A DNA stretch of 5,500 nt from Treponema sp. GTDB taxonomy: Bacteria; Spirochaetota; Spirochaetia; Treponematales; Rectinemataceae. Positions 1-5,500 of the stretch are shown here, in pieces. Within the stretch, counting starts at the first letter, position 1; each line of letters begins with the position of its first letter. A model generated the notes under the pieces. That model saw only the letters and a list, made by a program, of their open reading frames with translations, was not told the origin of the DNA and searched no databases. The stretch covers positions 1 to 5,500 of the forward strand of contig JAAYWE010000012.1 of assembly GCA_012516755.1 (NCBI GenBank), written 5' to 3'. The position numbers were made by a program, and so were the translations under genes.

Positions 1-391
1 CTTTTGCTTCCTCTGGATTTGCGAAACTTTTGCCTTCCGCGGTAGGAATGCCATGCCTCATCATAAAAGCCTTGGCAAAAGCTTTGGAACTCTCGATTTG
101 CGCTGCTCCGGCCGATGGTCCAAAGCAAGCTATTCCACGCTCTGTTAGCCGATCGACAAGGCCTGCGGCTAGAGGTGCCTCTGGCCCAATCACAACAAGA
201 TCGGCGGGAATGTTCTGTGCAAGAGAACAGAGCCCTTCGATATCCTGCAGACCGATATTCGCTATCTCTCCAACATCCGCCATGCCTGCATTGCCTGGTG
301 AAATTACCAGTCTTTCACATTCCGCTGAAGCCGCTATCGCTATTGCGAGCGCATGTTCTCTCGCCCCTGAGCCGACGAGCAGCACTTTCAT
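1..391 (-). CDS. purD: Phosphoribosylamine--glycine ligase (GAR synthetase), N-terminal part, 3' end off the window
   Basis: Catalyses step 2 of purine synthesis in the cytoplasm: phosphoribosylamine + glycine + ATP gives glycinamide ribonucleotide. About 130 residues are visible, out of roughly 420 usual for the family, so the gene runs past the left edge. The protein begins MKVLLVGSGAREHALA, the standard PurD start with the GSGAREHA nucleotide-binding loop. It continues with PGNAG (about residues 33-37), VVIGPEAPLAAGLVDRL (about 66-82) and CFGPS...ESSKAFAKAFM (about 89-110), all typical of the N-terminal GARS domain and the start of the ATP-grasp part. The start ATG at 391-389 overlaps the purF stop as ATGA, with a weak AAGGGGG upstream (396-402), which suggests translational coupling to purF. 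Coupling makes sense because PurD consumes the very labile product of PurF. The visible part has no frameshift. The identification is secure; the C-terminal half cannot be assessed. Confidence 0.97.
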   Translation of the reverse strand, partial: MKVLLVGSGAREHALAIAIAASAECERLVISPGNAGMADVGEIANIGLQDIEGLCSLAQNIPADLVVIGPEAPLAAGLVDRLTERGIACFGPSAGAAQIESSKAFAKAFMMRHGIPTAEGKSFANPEEAK

Positions 392-1800
392 AATGCCCCC
401 TTACTTACACACTCGAAGCATTCTTTTTGAAAGCCCTCGTTTACTGGTATGGGGTAATTTCCATCGAAACAAGCTTTACACAGGCCATCTACGCCAATAG
501 CATTTGAAAGCCCTTCTATACTGAGATATGCAATGGAGTCGGCTCCAAGAATCTTTGTTATCTCAGAAAGATTCCTTCCTACCGCCATGAGGTCACTCTT
601 GGTCCCCATATCGACACCCATATAGCAAGGATAGAGAATTCTCGGAGAGGCTATCCTGAGATGTATCTCGCGAGCTCCCGCTCTTCGGCAGAGTGCAATT
701 ATCTGAGCCGTTGTTGTACCGCGGACTATTGAATCATCGACTAGCACAATCCGAGCTCCTTCAAGGGTTTCTCTGAGCGGGCTGAATTTTAGTGCTACTC
801 CCTGCTGACGCAAGGCTCTTGTGGGCTCGATGAAGGTACGCCCAATATATCTGTTTTTAACAAGTCCTTCCCCAAAAGAAATACCTGACCGCTGAGAAAA
901 TCCTATGGCTGCAGCAATCGAAGAATCAGGCACAGGAATGACAAGGTCGGCTTCTGCTGGTGCCTCGTCAGCCAGTAAAGCACCGAGCTTGCGACGAACA
1001 GCATGAATATTCTTGCCATTCCACACAGAATCTGGCCTTGAAAAGTAAACATATTCAAAGCTGCATGCTGCTGTTTGGGCCTGAATATCAGCATGGCCGC
1101 GCTCGACAACTCCATGCTCTGTGAGGTGGAGTACCATACCCGGCGGAATCTCCTCGAGTTCCGAACAGCCCATAACTCTGAGAGCCGAGGTTTCCGAAGC
1201 AACAGCATAGCCACCCGAAGCTATTCTACCCCAAGCGAGCGGCCTAAAACCCCAGGGATCCCGGGCCGCAAAGACTCCCTCATGCGTCAAGATAACGAGC
1301 GAAAATGCACCTATCCAGGATCGCATTCCACTTAGGATTCTTTCTGTCCAATTTGCTCCATGAGTTCCCGCAAGCATCATGGCCAGAAGCTCGCTGTCCG
1401 AGCCTGTCATTAGACCAAGCCCTCTTGCAAGCAGCTGATTCCTTAGCTCCGGAGCATTGGCTATATTGCCGTTATGCCCTAATGCGAGAGGCCCGTACTG
1501 TGTATCGATTAGAAGAGGCTGGGCGTTGCGGGCGCTTGGCCTTCCTGTGGTTGAGTAACGAGTATGGCCTATTGCCATATTGCCCTTAAGGCCTGCAAGA
1601 TTCTGGTCTCTGAAGACCTGTGATACAAGACCCACATCTTTGTGGAGATAAATGTTCCCCTCATCGAGTGTGGCGATGCCTGCAGATTCCTGGCCACGAT
1701 GCTGAAGGGCAAAGAGACCAAAAAAGGACAATCTCGCCGCTTCTTCTCCCACGACCGCCACTACGCCACAGCTCTCCTTGGCCTCTTGCTGTCCTATCAT
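388..1800 (-). CDS. purF: Amidophosphoribosyltransferase (glutamine PRPP amidotransferase), Fe-S type
   Basis: Catalyses the committed step 1: PRPP + glutamine gives 5-phosphoribosylamine. It has 470 residues, full length for the family. The N-terminal half is a class II (Ntn) glutaminase. Residues 1-10 (MIGQQEAKES) look like a cleaved propeptide that exposes Cys11 (CGVVAVVG) as catalytic nucleophile. FALQHRGQESAG (30-41), GHTRYST (78-84), GHNGNIAN (108-115) and GSDSE (133-137) are glutaminase signatures. The C-terminal half is a phosphoribosyltransferase with the PRPP loop VLVDDSIVRGTTT (352-364) and KNRYIGRTFI (315-324). Cys246, Cys392, Cys441 and Cys444 sit where the Bacillus subtilis-type enzyme binds its [4Fe-4S] cluster, so this is the oxygen-sensitive Fe-S form, unlike the cluster-free E. 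coli form. An additional CFEC pair (461-464) lies in the tail. The start overlaps the purE stop (ATGA); an imperfect GGAGAGG lies 8 bases upstream inside the purE coding sequence. Feedback inhibition by purine nucleotides is known for the family. Confidence 0.98.
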   Translation of the reverse strand: MIGQQEAKESCGVVAVVGEEAARLSFFGLFALQHRGQESAGIATLDEGNIYLHKDVGLVSQVFRDQNLAGLKGNMAIGHTRYSTTGRPSARNAQPLLIDTQYGPLALGHNGNIANAPELRNQLLARGLGLMTGSDSELLAMMLAGTHGANWTERILSGMRSWIGAFSLVILTHEGVFAARDPWGFRPLAWGRIASGGYAVASETSALRVMGCSELEEIPPGMVLHLTEHGVVERGHADIQAQTAACSFEYVYFSRPDSVWNGKNIHAVRRKLGALLADEAPAEADLVIPVPDSSIAAAIGFSQRSGISFGEGLVKNRYIGRTFIEPTRALRQQGVALKFSPLRETLEGARIVLVDDSIVRGTTTAQIIALCRRAGAREIHLRIASPRILYPCYMGVDMGTKSDLMAVGRNLSEITKILGADSIAYLSIEGLSNAIGVDGLCKACFDGNYPIPVNEGFQKECFECVSKGAL

Positions 1801-2324
1801 GGGCGGGGCCTCTCCTGCATAGGCTTTTTCTCCATAGTCTCGTTCTTTTCAATGAGCCGATCTTCTTCGATAAGTCGATCGATCTGCTGTTGCTGGAATC
1901 TGCGAATGTTTTCGCGCAATGCCTCGTCTTTCAGAGCGAGCAGCTTGGCGGCGCAGAGAGCCGCATTTACTGGATCTAGAATTAGAGCGGAAGCTATGCC
2001 AGAAGGCATACGAAGGCTCGACCAAATATCGTATGCAGACCACTGCTCCGAAGGAGGTGGACAAGCTAGAACAGGATACTGAGTTGCCGCATCGACTAAG
2101 CCCGATAATGCATTAGATCTGCCTGCAACAGTTATATACACAGTGGGAATTCCCTCTGAATCGTAACTCTTTATCATATCGAGAAGCCTTTTTGGGGTCT
2201 TGTGCGCGGATGCGATGCGTGCCAGGCATGGAATCCCAAATACCTCGAGAGCCTTCTGGATTGTTTCGAAATGTGCTTTGTCTGCAGGCGATCCTGCAAA
2301 AATGATAACTCTGACGCGATTCAT
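1797..2324 (-). CDS. purE: AIR carboxylase, class II PurE (CO2-dependent, PurK-independent)
   Basis: Converts aminoimidazole ribonucleotide to CAIR (step 6). It has 175 residues. Several segments mark it as class II, the type in animal PAICS and Treponema denticola, which carboxylates AIR directly with CO2, rather than the class I N5-CAIR mutase. These are SAHKTPKRLLDMI (39-51, Lys where class I has Arg in SAHRTP), GIPTVYITVAGRSNALSGLV (58-77), ACPPPSEQWSAYDIWSSLRM (87-106) and PSGI (107-110). The class I segment AGxAAHLPG is absent. The nucleotide-binding loop near the N-terminus reads GSPAD (11-15) where GSxSD is usual. The last 20 or so residues are a charged tail (EEDRLIEKNETMEKKP...) beyond the compact fold. 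The ATG lies one base after the purC stop, with GGAGG (2332-2336) 7 bases upstream inside purC. Its last four bases overlap purF. Assignment to PurE is certain and to class II very likely; direct CO2 use is inferred from the family. Confidence 0.96.
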   Translation of the reverse strand: MNRVRVIIFAGSPADKAHFETIQKALEVFGIPCLARIASAHKTPKRLLDMIKSYDSEGIPTVYITVAGRSNALSGLVDAATQYPVLACPPPSEQWSAYDIWSSLRMPSGIASALILDPVNAALCAAKLLALKDEALRENIRRFQQQQIDRLIEEDRLIEKNETMEKKPMQERPRP

Positions 2325-2325
2325 C

Positions 2326-3306
2326 TTATGTCCTCCGAGCGGCGTCCTTTTCTTTTAGCTCTTCCACGGTTCGCAGAATACGCTCTTCCGCAGGGTAAGA
2401 ACACGGCACAAAGGTCAGGCCGGTTAGTTTTTCATATAATTCTTGATACAATATACTAGTTTGAATCCATACCGAATCAGGAAGCTTGGGTATATCACCG
2501 TCGCCACTATAGCCCAACTCCGCATACAAGAGGCGAACGAATTCCTTGTCTCTGCTTTCTGGCTCAAACCCTGCTTCGAATCGTTGCTGATAGCTAGAAG
2601 CAAGCCAGAAACGCGAAGAATCAGGCGTGTGGACTTCGTCGATCAGCATGAGCGAACCGTCGGGGGCAATGCCGAATTCATATTTGGTATCCACCAGGAT
2701 AAGTCCTGCGCGCTCCGCACAATCCGTTCCAGTAGAAAAAAGAGCAAAAGCCGCATCCTGGACATCATTCCATGTGGCAGCATCCAGGTAGCCTTTTTCG
2801 AGAACTTCTCGAGGTTCGAGCCTTTCGTCGTGGCCAGAAGGGCCTCCTTTTGTTGTGGGTGTGATGACTGGATGCGGAAGCTTCTCATTCTTGCGAATAC
2901 CTTCGGGAAAACGCTGCCCATAGATTATGCGTTCTCCTAGCTCATACCGCCTCCAGAGAGCAGTGGAAGTGACTCCAGTTATATAGCCCCTGACCACCAA
3001 TTCGATCGGGAGCGGCTTGACCTCTTTGACCACAGCGCAATTAGGATCAGGCAAAGAAAGTAGGTGATTGGCAATGATGTCCTCAGTCTTTCTAAACCAG
3101 AAGGCTGAAAGCTCATTGAGTACCTGCCCCTTAAAAGGCACGGCCGCAAGTACCCTATCGAAGGCGGAGATTCTGTCTGTGGTTGCTATAAGCCTTTTGT
3201 TGCTCGACAGTTTCCACCATTCTCTGACCTTGCCCTCTCCTTCGGCTTTTCTTGTTCCTCGAAAAGCAATTGGAAGAAGCTGCCTTACTAGATCTTCCGA
3301 AACCAT
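2326..3306 (-). CDS. purC: SAICAR synthetase (phosphoribosylaminoimidazole-succinocarboxamide synthase)
   Basis: Step 7: CAIR + aspartate + ATP gives SAICAR. It has 326 residues, the long form (E. coli and B. subtilis enzymes are about 240; the yeast Ade1 type is about 300). The motifs in order are GKVRE in the N-terminal ATP-binding sheet (25-29), TTDRISAFDRVL (42-53), PFKGQVLNELSAFWF (57-71), the substrate segment PIELVVRGYITG (100-111), PVITPTTKGG (146-155) with GHDERL (158-163), VDTKYEFG (205-212) and DEVHTPDSSRFW (223-234). These are the core and signature regions of the family and all are intact. The C-terminal 90 residues hold the helical extension found in long forms. The ATG is preceded by a strong AAAGGAGG only four bases away (core 3311-3315), and the purQ stop is 12 bases upstream. 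purE begins one base after the stop, giving the same purC-purE order as the domains of the animal PAICS fusion. Confidence 0.97.
   Translation of the reverse strand: MVSEDLVRQLLPIAFRGTRKAEGEGKVREWWKLSSNKRLIATTDRISAFDRVLAAVPFKGQVLNELSAFWFRKTEDIIANHLLSLPDPNCAVVKEVKPLPIELVVRGYITGVTSTALWRRYELGERIIYGQRFPEGIRKNEKLPHPVITPTTKGGPSGHDERLEPREVLEKGYLDAATWNDVQDAAFALFSTGTDCAERAGLILVDTKYEFGIAPDGSLMLIDEVHTPDSSRFWLASSYQQRFEAGFEPESRDKEFVRLLYAELGYSGDGDIPKLPDSVWIQTSILYQELYEKLTGLTFVPCSYPAEERILRTVEELKEKDAARRT
2332..2336 (-). promoter_or_regulatory. Ribosome binding site of purE inside the purC 3' end
   Basis: GGAGG on the minus strand, 7 bases before the purE ATG, formed by the last codons of purC (Arg-Arg-Thr-stop). 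It supports the 2324 start for purE, which also fits the family N-terminus. Confidence 0.75.
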
Positions 3307-3310
3307 GCTG

Positions 3311-3318
3311 CCTCCTTT
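3311..3318 (-). promoter_or_regulatory. Strong ribosome binding site of purC
   Basis: The minus strand reads AAAGGAGG in the only real intergenic space of the window, followed by four bases and the purC ATG. It is the best Shine-Dalgarno match in the window, at the one junction where purQ and purC do not overlap and reinitiation from the preceding gene is less direct. Confidence 0.8.
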
Positions 3319-4080
3319 TTACAAAGCCGCATAATGCAATCCATTTTCAAAAAGCCTGCGTGCGCCATTCGCAGCGGGAGAGGCCAGGGCTAGAGTCTGC
3401 CACTCGAAAACCGCATTCTCAGGATGAGGCATTAGTCCGAGCACATTGCCTTCCGGATTGCAGATGCCCGCAATATCTCTCATAGATCCATTGGGATTCT
3501 CTGGAAAATTACTATGGGCAAGTTTCCCCGAAGAATCTGCATATTGCAGAGCGACGCAGCCCTTTTCCTCCAGCTCATCGAGGGCCTTGGCCGAGCTGGA
3601 GCGGAAGCGTCCTTCGCCATGAGCTATCGGGCAGAAAACAAAATCTATTCCCCTTGTCCAAATCGAATTGGAAGCTGGCGCTAATAGAGTAACCCATCTG
3701 CACTCGAAACTCCCGCTCTCATTGTGCGCAAGAGTAAATTTGTTGGGTTCAAATTGTTTGCCTGGTAAAATTCCCGCTCTCACTAATACCTGAAAGCCAT
3801 TGCAAATACCTAGCACCGGCCTGCCAGATTCTACATAGCGGCTCACTTCTTCCGCAAAGAAGCGCAAGAAGTCTAGAGCAAACAGCCTTCCAGCCCCTAA
3901 TGCATCGCCATAAGAAAAGCCTCCAGGAATGACCAGCATACCATAGTTCTGTAGTAGCCTTGCATCGCTACGAAGGCGAGAGATGGGCAGAATATCTGCA
4001 TAGCCTCCAGCTTGTTCTATTGCCGACTGAACATCATAATCTCGATTTGTGCCTGGAGCCTTGAGAATAATGGCTTTCAT
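3319..4080 (-). CDS. purQ: FGAM synthase glutaminase subunit PurQ
   Basis: Class I glutamine amidotransferase that supplies ammonia to PurL for step 4 (FGAR + glutamine + ATP gives FGAM). It has 253 residues, somewhat longer than the 227 of B. subtilis PurQ. The protein starts MKAIILKAPGTNRDYDV, the usual first strand of PurQ. It then has the oxyanion segment VIPGGFSYGDALGAGRLFA (50-68), the nucleophile elbow GICNGFQ with Cys93, and MPHPEN with His219 and Glu221 completing the triad. PENPNGS (193-199) is also typical. An in-frame ATG ten codons upstream (4110) is rejected because family homology begins at MKAII, the ATG at 4080 forms an ATGA overlap with the purL stop, and AGGAG sits 8 bases before it. 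Overlap with purL suggests coupled production of the two subunits. Identification is secure. Confidence 0.97.
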   Translation of the reverse strand: MKAIILKAPGTNRDYDVQSAIEQAGGYADILPISRLRSDARLLQNYGMLVIPGGFSYGDALGAGRLFALDFLRFFAEEVSRYVESGRPVLGICNGFQVLVRAGILPGKQFEPNKFTLAHNESGSFECRWVTLLAPASNSIWTRGIDFVFCPIAHGEGRFRSSSAKALDELEEKGCVALQYADSSGKLAHSNFPENPNGSMRDIAGICNPEGNVLGLMPHPENAVFEWQTLALASPAANGARRLFENGLHYAAL

Positions 4081-5500
4081 GGAAGCAACTCCTGGCTTGC
4101 GGTTTTCCATGCGTCGAGCATTTCTCCTATAGAAACCATAAAAAGAAATGGATCCACGATTTCGAGAGAAGGTTCCTTCAATACTTCGCCAATTCTCTTA
4201 GCCAGATTATTTTGTTCCAAGCTTGTCTTCGAAGAATTAGGAGCAAATCGCGCCGCAAACAGCTCTTCTTTCCCAGCACCGACCTCGACCAGAAGACAAC
4301 CCATCGTCTCACCAAATAGGGCGAGCCGTAAAACACCAAGAATAGCATTATCGGTTTCCGTGGTCTGACTTATGGGAATATTCCTTTGCTCATAGATATC
4401 GGACAGCGCGATCCGAGCGCCTAGCCTTCCTCCAATACACATCTCCGCAAGAGCTACTGCAAGGCCTCCTTCTGAAAGATCGTGTGCAGCGAGCACTTCA
4501 CCTTCTTGAATCGCATCAAATAGGGAAGAATAGACCTCTTGCGCTCTTAGGCTGATTTCAGGCACTTCCTCTTGCCAAATTGCGCTAGGCTTAAAGTCTC
4601 CCACAAGCCAGATCGAATCGGCTGGGTGCTTGAAAAAAGTGGTCACTACCCGTTCCACCTTGGGCACATAAGCCAAAGCCGAGATTAGTAAAGATGGCGG
4701 AACCGCGTGCCTGCTTCCATCTGCGCCCAGGTATTCGTTGTAGAAAGAGTCTTTACCGGAGATAATTGGAGTATGAAAGGCTAAGGCAGCCTCTCTTAAG
4801 CCCCGTGCACTCTCCAGAAGCGACCACATTACTCCAGGATCATTCGGGTCTCCCATGCAAAAATTATCGAGAATTGCTGTCCGGCTCGGATCGCCGCCAC
4901 TTGCCACTATATTCCGCATGGCTTCGTCCACCGCAGCCCATGCCCCTCGATATGGATCCAGTTCCCCATAATCCGACCTAAAACCATTGGAAAGCGCTAT
5001 TCCCCATTCACAGGCTGCCCCTTTAGGCTTCAGAACCGCGGCGTCCGAAGGCGAATCGCAGAAAGCTCCCACGAAGGGCTTGATAACGCTATTGCCTTGC
5101 ACTTCATGATCATAACGGCGCACTATTTTCTCGCGCGATGCAATTTCTCTGCTGCCGAGCAGCTTTAGAAGTTGCTCTTTGAGTTCGATCAGTCCTGGAC
5201 TCGCTTGTCTGTTCTCATCCGGACCCTGCAATTCCGAATGAACATTGGAGGCCTCGGTGGTCTGTATGCCCAGGGTATCAAGCCTAGCTTGATACACATT
5301 TGCTTCTATCGATTTTTGTAGCCGTTCTTGCGGCGATTTTGATAGCGGTTCTTTCGCTATAAGCAGCTTTTTGGGTAAGCCTTGATGCAAGAATATCATG
5401 CTCAGATCGAGTACAAGCTCGCCCTTCACCCTCACTTTCAGTTCTCCATCGCTTCTAAATGCCCCGATGTCCCAGAATTCGCATTCAAAAATACTGCATA
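4077..5500 (-). CDS. purL: FGAM synthase synthetase subunit PurL, C-terminal part, 5' end off the window
   Basis: ATP-dependent synthetase that turns FGAR into FGAM with ammonia from PurQ. The reading frame is open to the right edge, showing 473 C-terminal residues; a GTG at 5435 is internal, because family sequence (FWDIGAFRSDGELKVRVKG, the end of the first AIRS_C-like domain) continues on both sides of it. A linker follows, then the second PurM-like half: IASREKIVRRYDHEVQGNSV (from about 5138), SDAAVLKP, DEAMRNIVASGGDPSRTAIL, DNFCMG, PIISGKDSFYNEY and then the C-terminal AIRS domain with AAHDLSEGGLAVALAEM (from about 4487). No glutaminase domain is fused, since PurQ is encoded separately by the next gene, whose start overlaps the TGA stop. 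Whether a PurS-like domain is fused at the N-terminus or a separate purS exists cannot be seen. The visible part is intact, with no frameshift or internal stop. Confidence 0.96.
   Translation of the reverse strand, partial: CSIFECEFWDIGAFRSDGELKVRVKGELVLDLSMIFLHQGLPKKLLIAKEPLSKSPQERLQKSIEANVYQARLDTLGIQTTEASNVHSELQGPDENRQASPGLIELKEQLLKLLGSREIASREKIVRRYDHEVQGNSVIKPFVGAFCDSPSDAAVLKPKGAACEWGIALSNGFRSDYGELDPYRGAWAAVDEAMRNIVASGGDPSRTAILDNFCMGDPNDPGVMWSLLESARGLREAALAFHTPIISGKDSFYNEYLGADGSRHAVPPSLLISALAYVPKVERVVTTFFKHPADSIWLVGDFKPSAIWQEEVPEISLRAQEVYSSLFDAIQEGEVLAAHDLSEGGLAVALAEMCIGGRLGARIALSDIYEQRNIPISQTTETDNAILGVLRLALFGETMGCLLVEVGAGKEELFAARFAPNSSKTSLEQNNLAKRIGEVLKEPSLEIVDPFLFMVSIGEMLDAWKTASQELLP
4089..4093 (-). 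promoter_or_regulatory. Ribosome binding site that decides the purQ start
   Basis: The minus strand reads AGGAG here, 8 bases before the ATG at 4080, inside the last codons of purL. It supports 4080 rather than the upstream in-frame ATG at 4110 as the purQ start, in agreement with where PurQ homology begins. Confidence 0.8.

Larger units (their letters stand above)
1..5500 (-). other. De novo purine biosynthesis operon purL-purQ-purC-purE-purF-purD (both ends off the window)
   Basis: Six co-directional pathway genes with junctions of -4, +12, +1, -4 and -4 bases and no space for an internal promoter or terminator hairpin outside coding sequence. This argues for one transcript and coupled translation. 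The content covers steps 1, 2, 4, 6 and 7 of the pathway. The order differs from the Bacillus subtilis purEKBCSQLFMNHD operon: purL precedes purQ, no purS lies between purC and purQ, and no purK follows purE. The promoter and any purine-responsive regulator site or riboswitch would lie beyond the right edge and cannot be judged here. Confidence 0.85.

Noticed and set aside
30..500. Open reading frame of 156 codons on the plus strand opposite purD and the purF 3' end
   Set aside because: The sequence is low in recognisable domains, and it lies wholly antisense to well-conserved purD/purF codons. It is a shadow of their codon use.
1642..2082. Open reading frame of 146 codons on the plus strand across the purE/purF junction
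   Set aside because: Antisense to two conserved enzymes. The serine- and phenylalanine-rich stretch is what the complement of charged purE tail codons gives.
2443..2940. Open reading frame of 165 codons on the plus strand within purC
   Set aside because: Fully antisense to conserved purC motifs, no family resemblance and no convincing ribosome binding site seen.
3307..3318. Possible internal terminator or promoter in the purQ-purC gap
   Set aside because: The gap is only 12 bases and is taken up by the purC ribosome binding site; no hairpin was found by eye around it.
4081..4110. Longer purQ starting at an in-frame ATG ten codons upstream
   Set aside because: The extra residues (MENRKPGVAS) have no counterpart in PurQ, would overlap purL by 34 bases, and lack the well-placed AGGAG that precedes the ATG at 4080.
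5433..5435. GTG as the start of purL
   Set aside because: The frame stays open to the window edge and encodes clear PurL sequence upstream (FWDIGAFRSDGEL), so the codon is internal.
1..5500. Mobile element, CRISPR array, phage or defence genes, tRNA or riboswitch
   Set aside because: Nearly every base is inside an intact purine gene, no direct or inverted repeats of note were seen, and there is no non-coding stretch longer than 12 bases.

Overview
The window holds six genes of de novo purine (IMP) biosynthesis, all read on the minus strand and packed end to end. In order of transcription, from the right edge to the left, they are purL (5' end off the window), purQ, purC, purE, purF and purD (3' end off the window). 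Between genes there are at most 12 bases. Three junctions (purL/purQ, purE/purF, purF/purD) are 4-base ATGA overlaps, purC/purE is separated by one base, and purQ/purC by 12 bases. No promoter, terminator, RNA gene, repeat, mobile element or CRISPR array was seen. The window is therefore the inside of one polycistronic operon, whose promoter would lie upstream of purL, beyond the right edge.

The enzymes cover steps 1 (PurF, PRPP to phosphoribosylamine), 2 (PurD, GAR synthetase), 4 (PurL with PurQ, FGAM synthase), 6 (PurE, AIR carboxylase) and 7 (PurC, SAICAR synthetase). Steps 3 (PurN or PurT), 5 (PurM), 8 (PurB) and 9-10 (PurH) are not in view. Two subunits of one complex (PurL/PurQ) are translationally coupled, as are PurF and PurD, which make and consume the unstable phosphoribosylamine.

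The most informative gene is purE. Its sequence is of the class II type (CO2-using AIR carboxylase, as in animal PAICS and in Treponema denticola), not the usual bacterial class I mutase that works with PurK. No purK is present here. purC lies directly before purE, the same order as the two domains of the animal PAICS fusion.

The source is a bacterium with roughly balanced base composition. The class II PurE, the separate PurQ, and a PurL with an 'SGKDSFYNEY'-type active-site region would fit a spirochaete or a related anaerobe, but this is inferred from remembered family resemblance and is only a weak assignment. Overall this is a conserved housekeeping operon. I see no evidence of a new system; the findings are variations within known enzymes.
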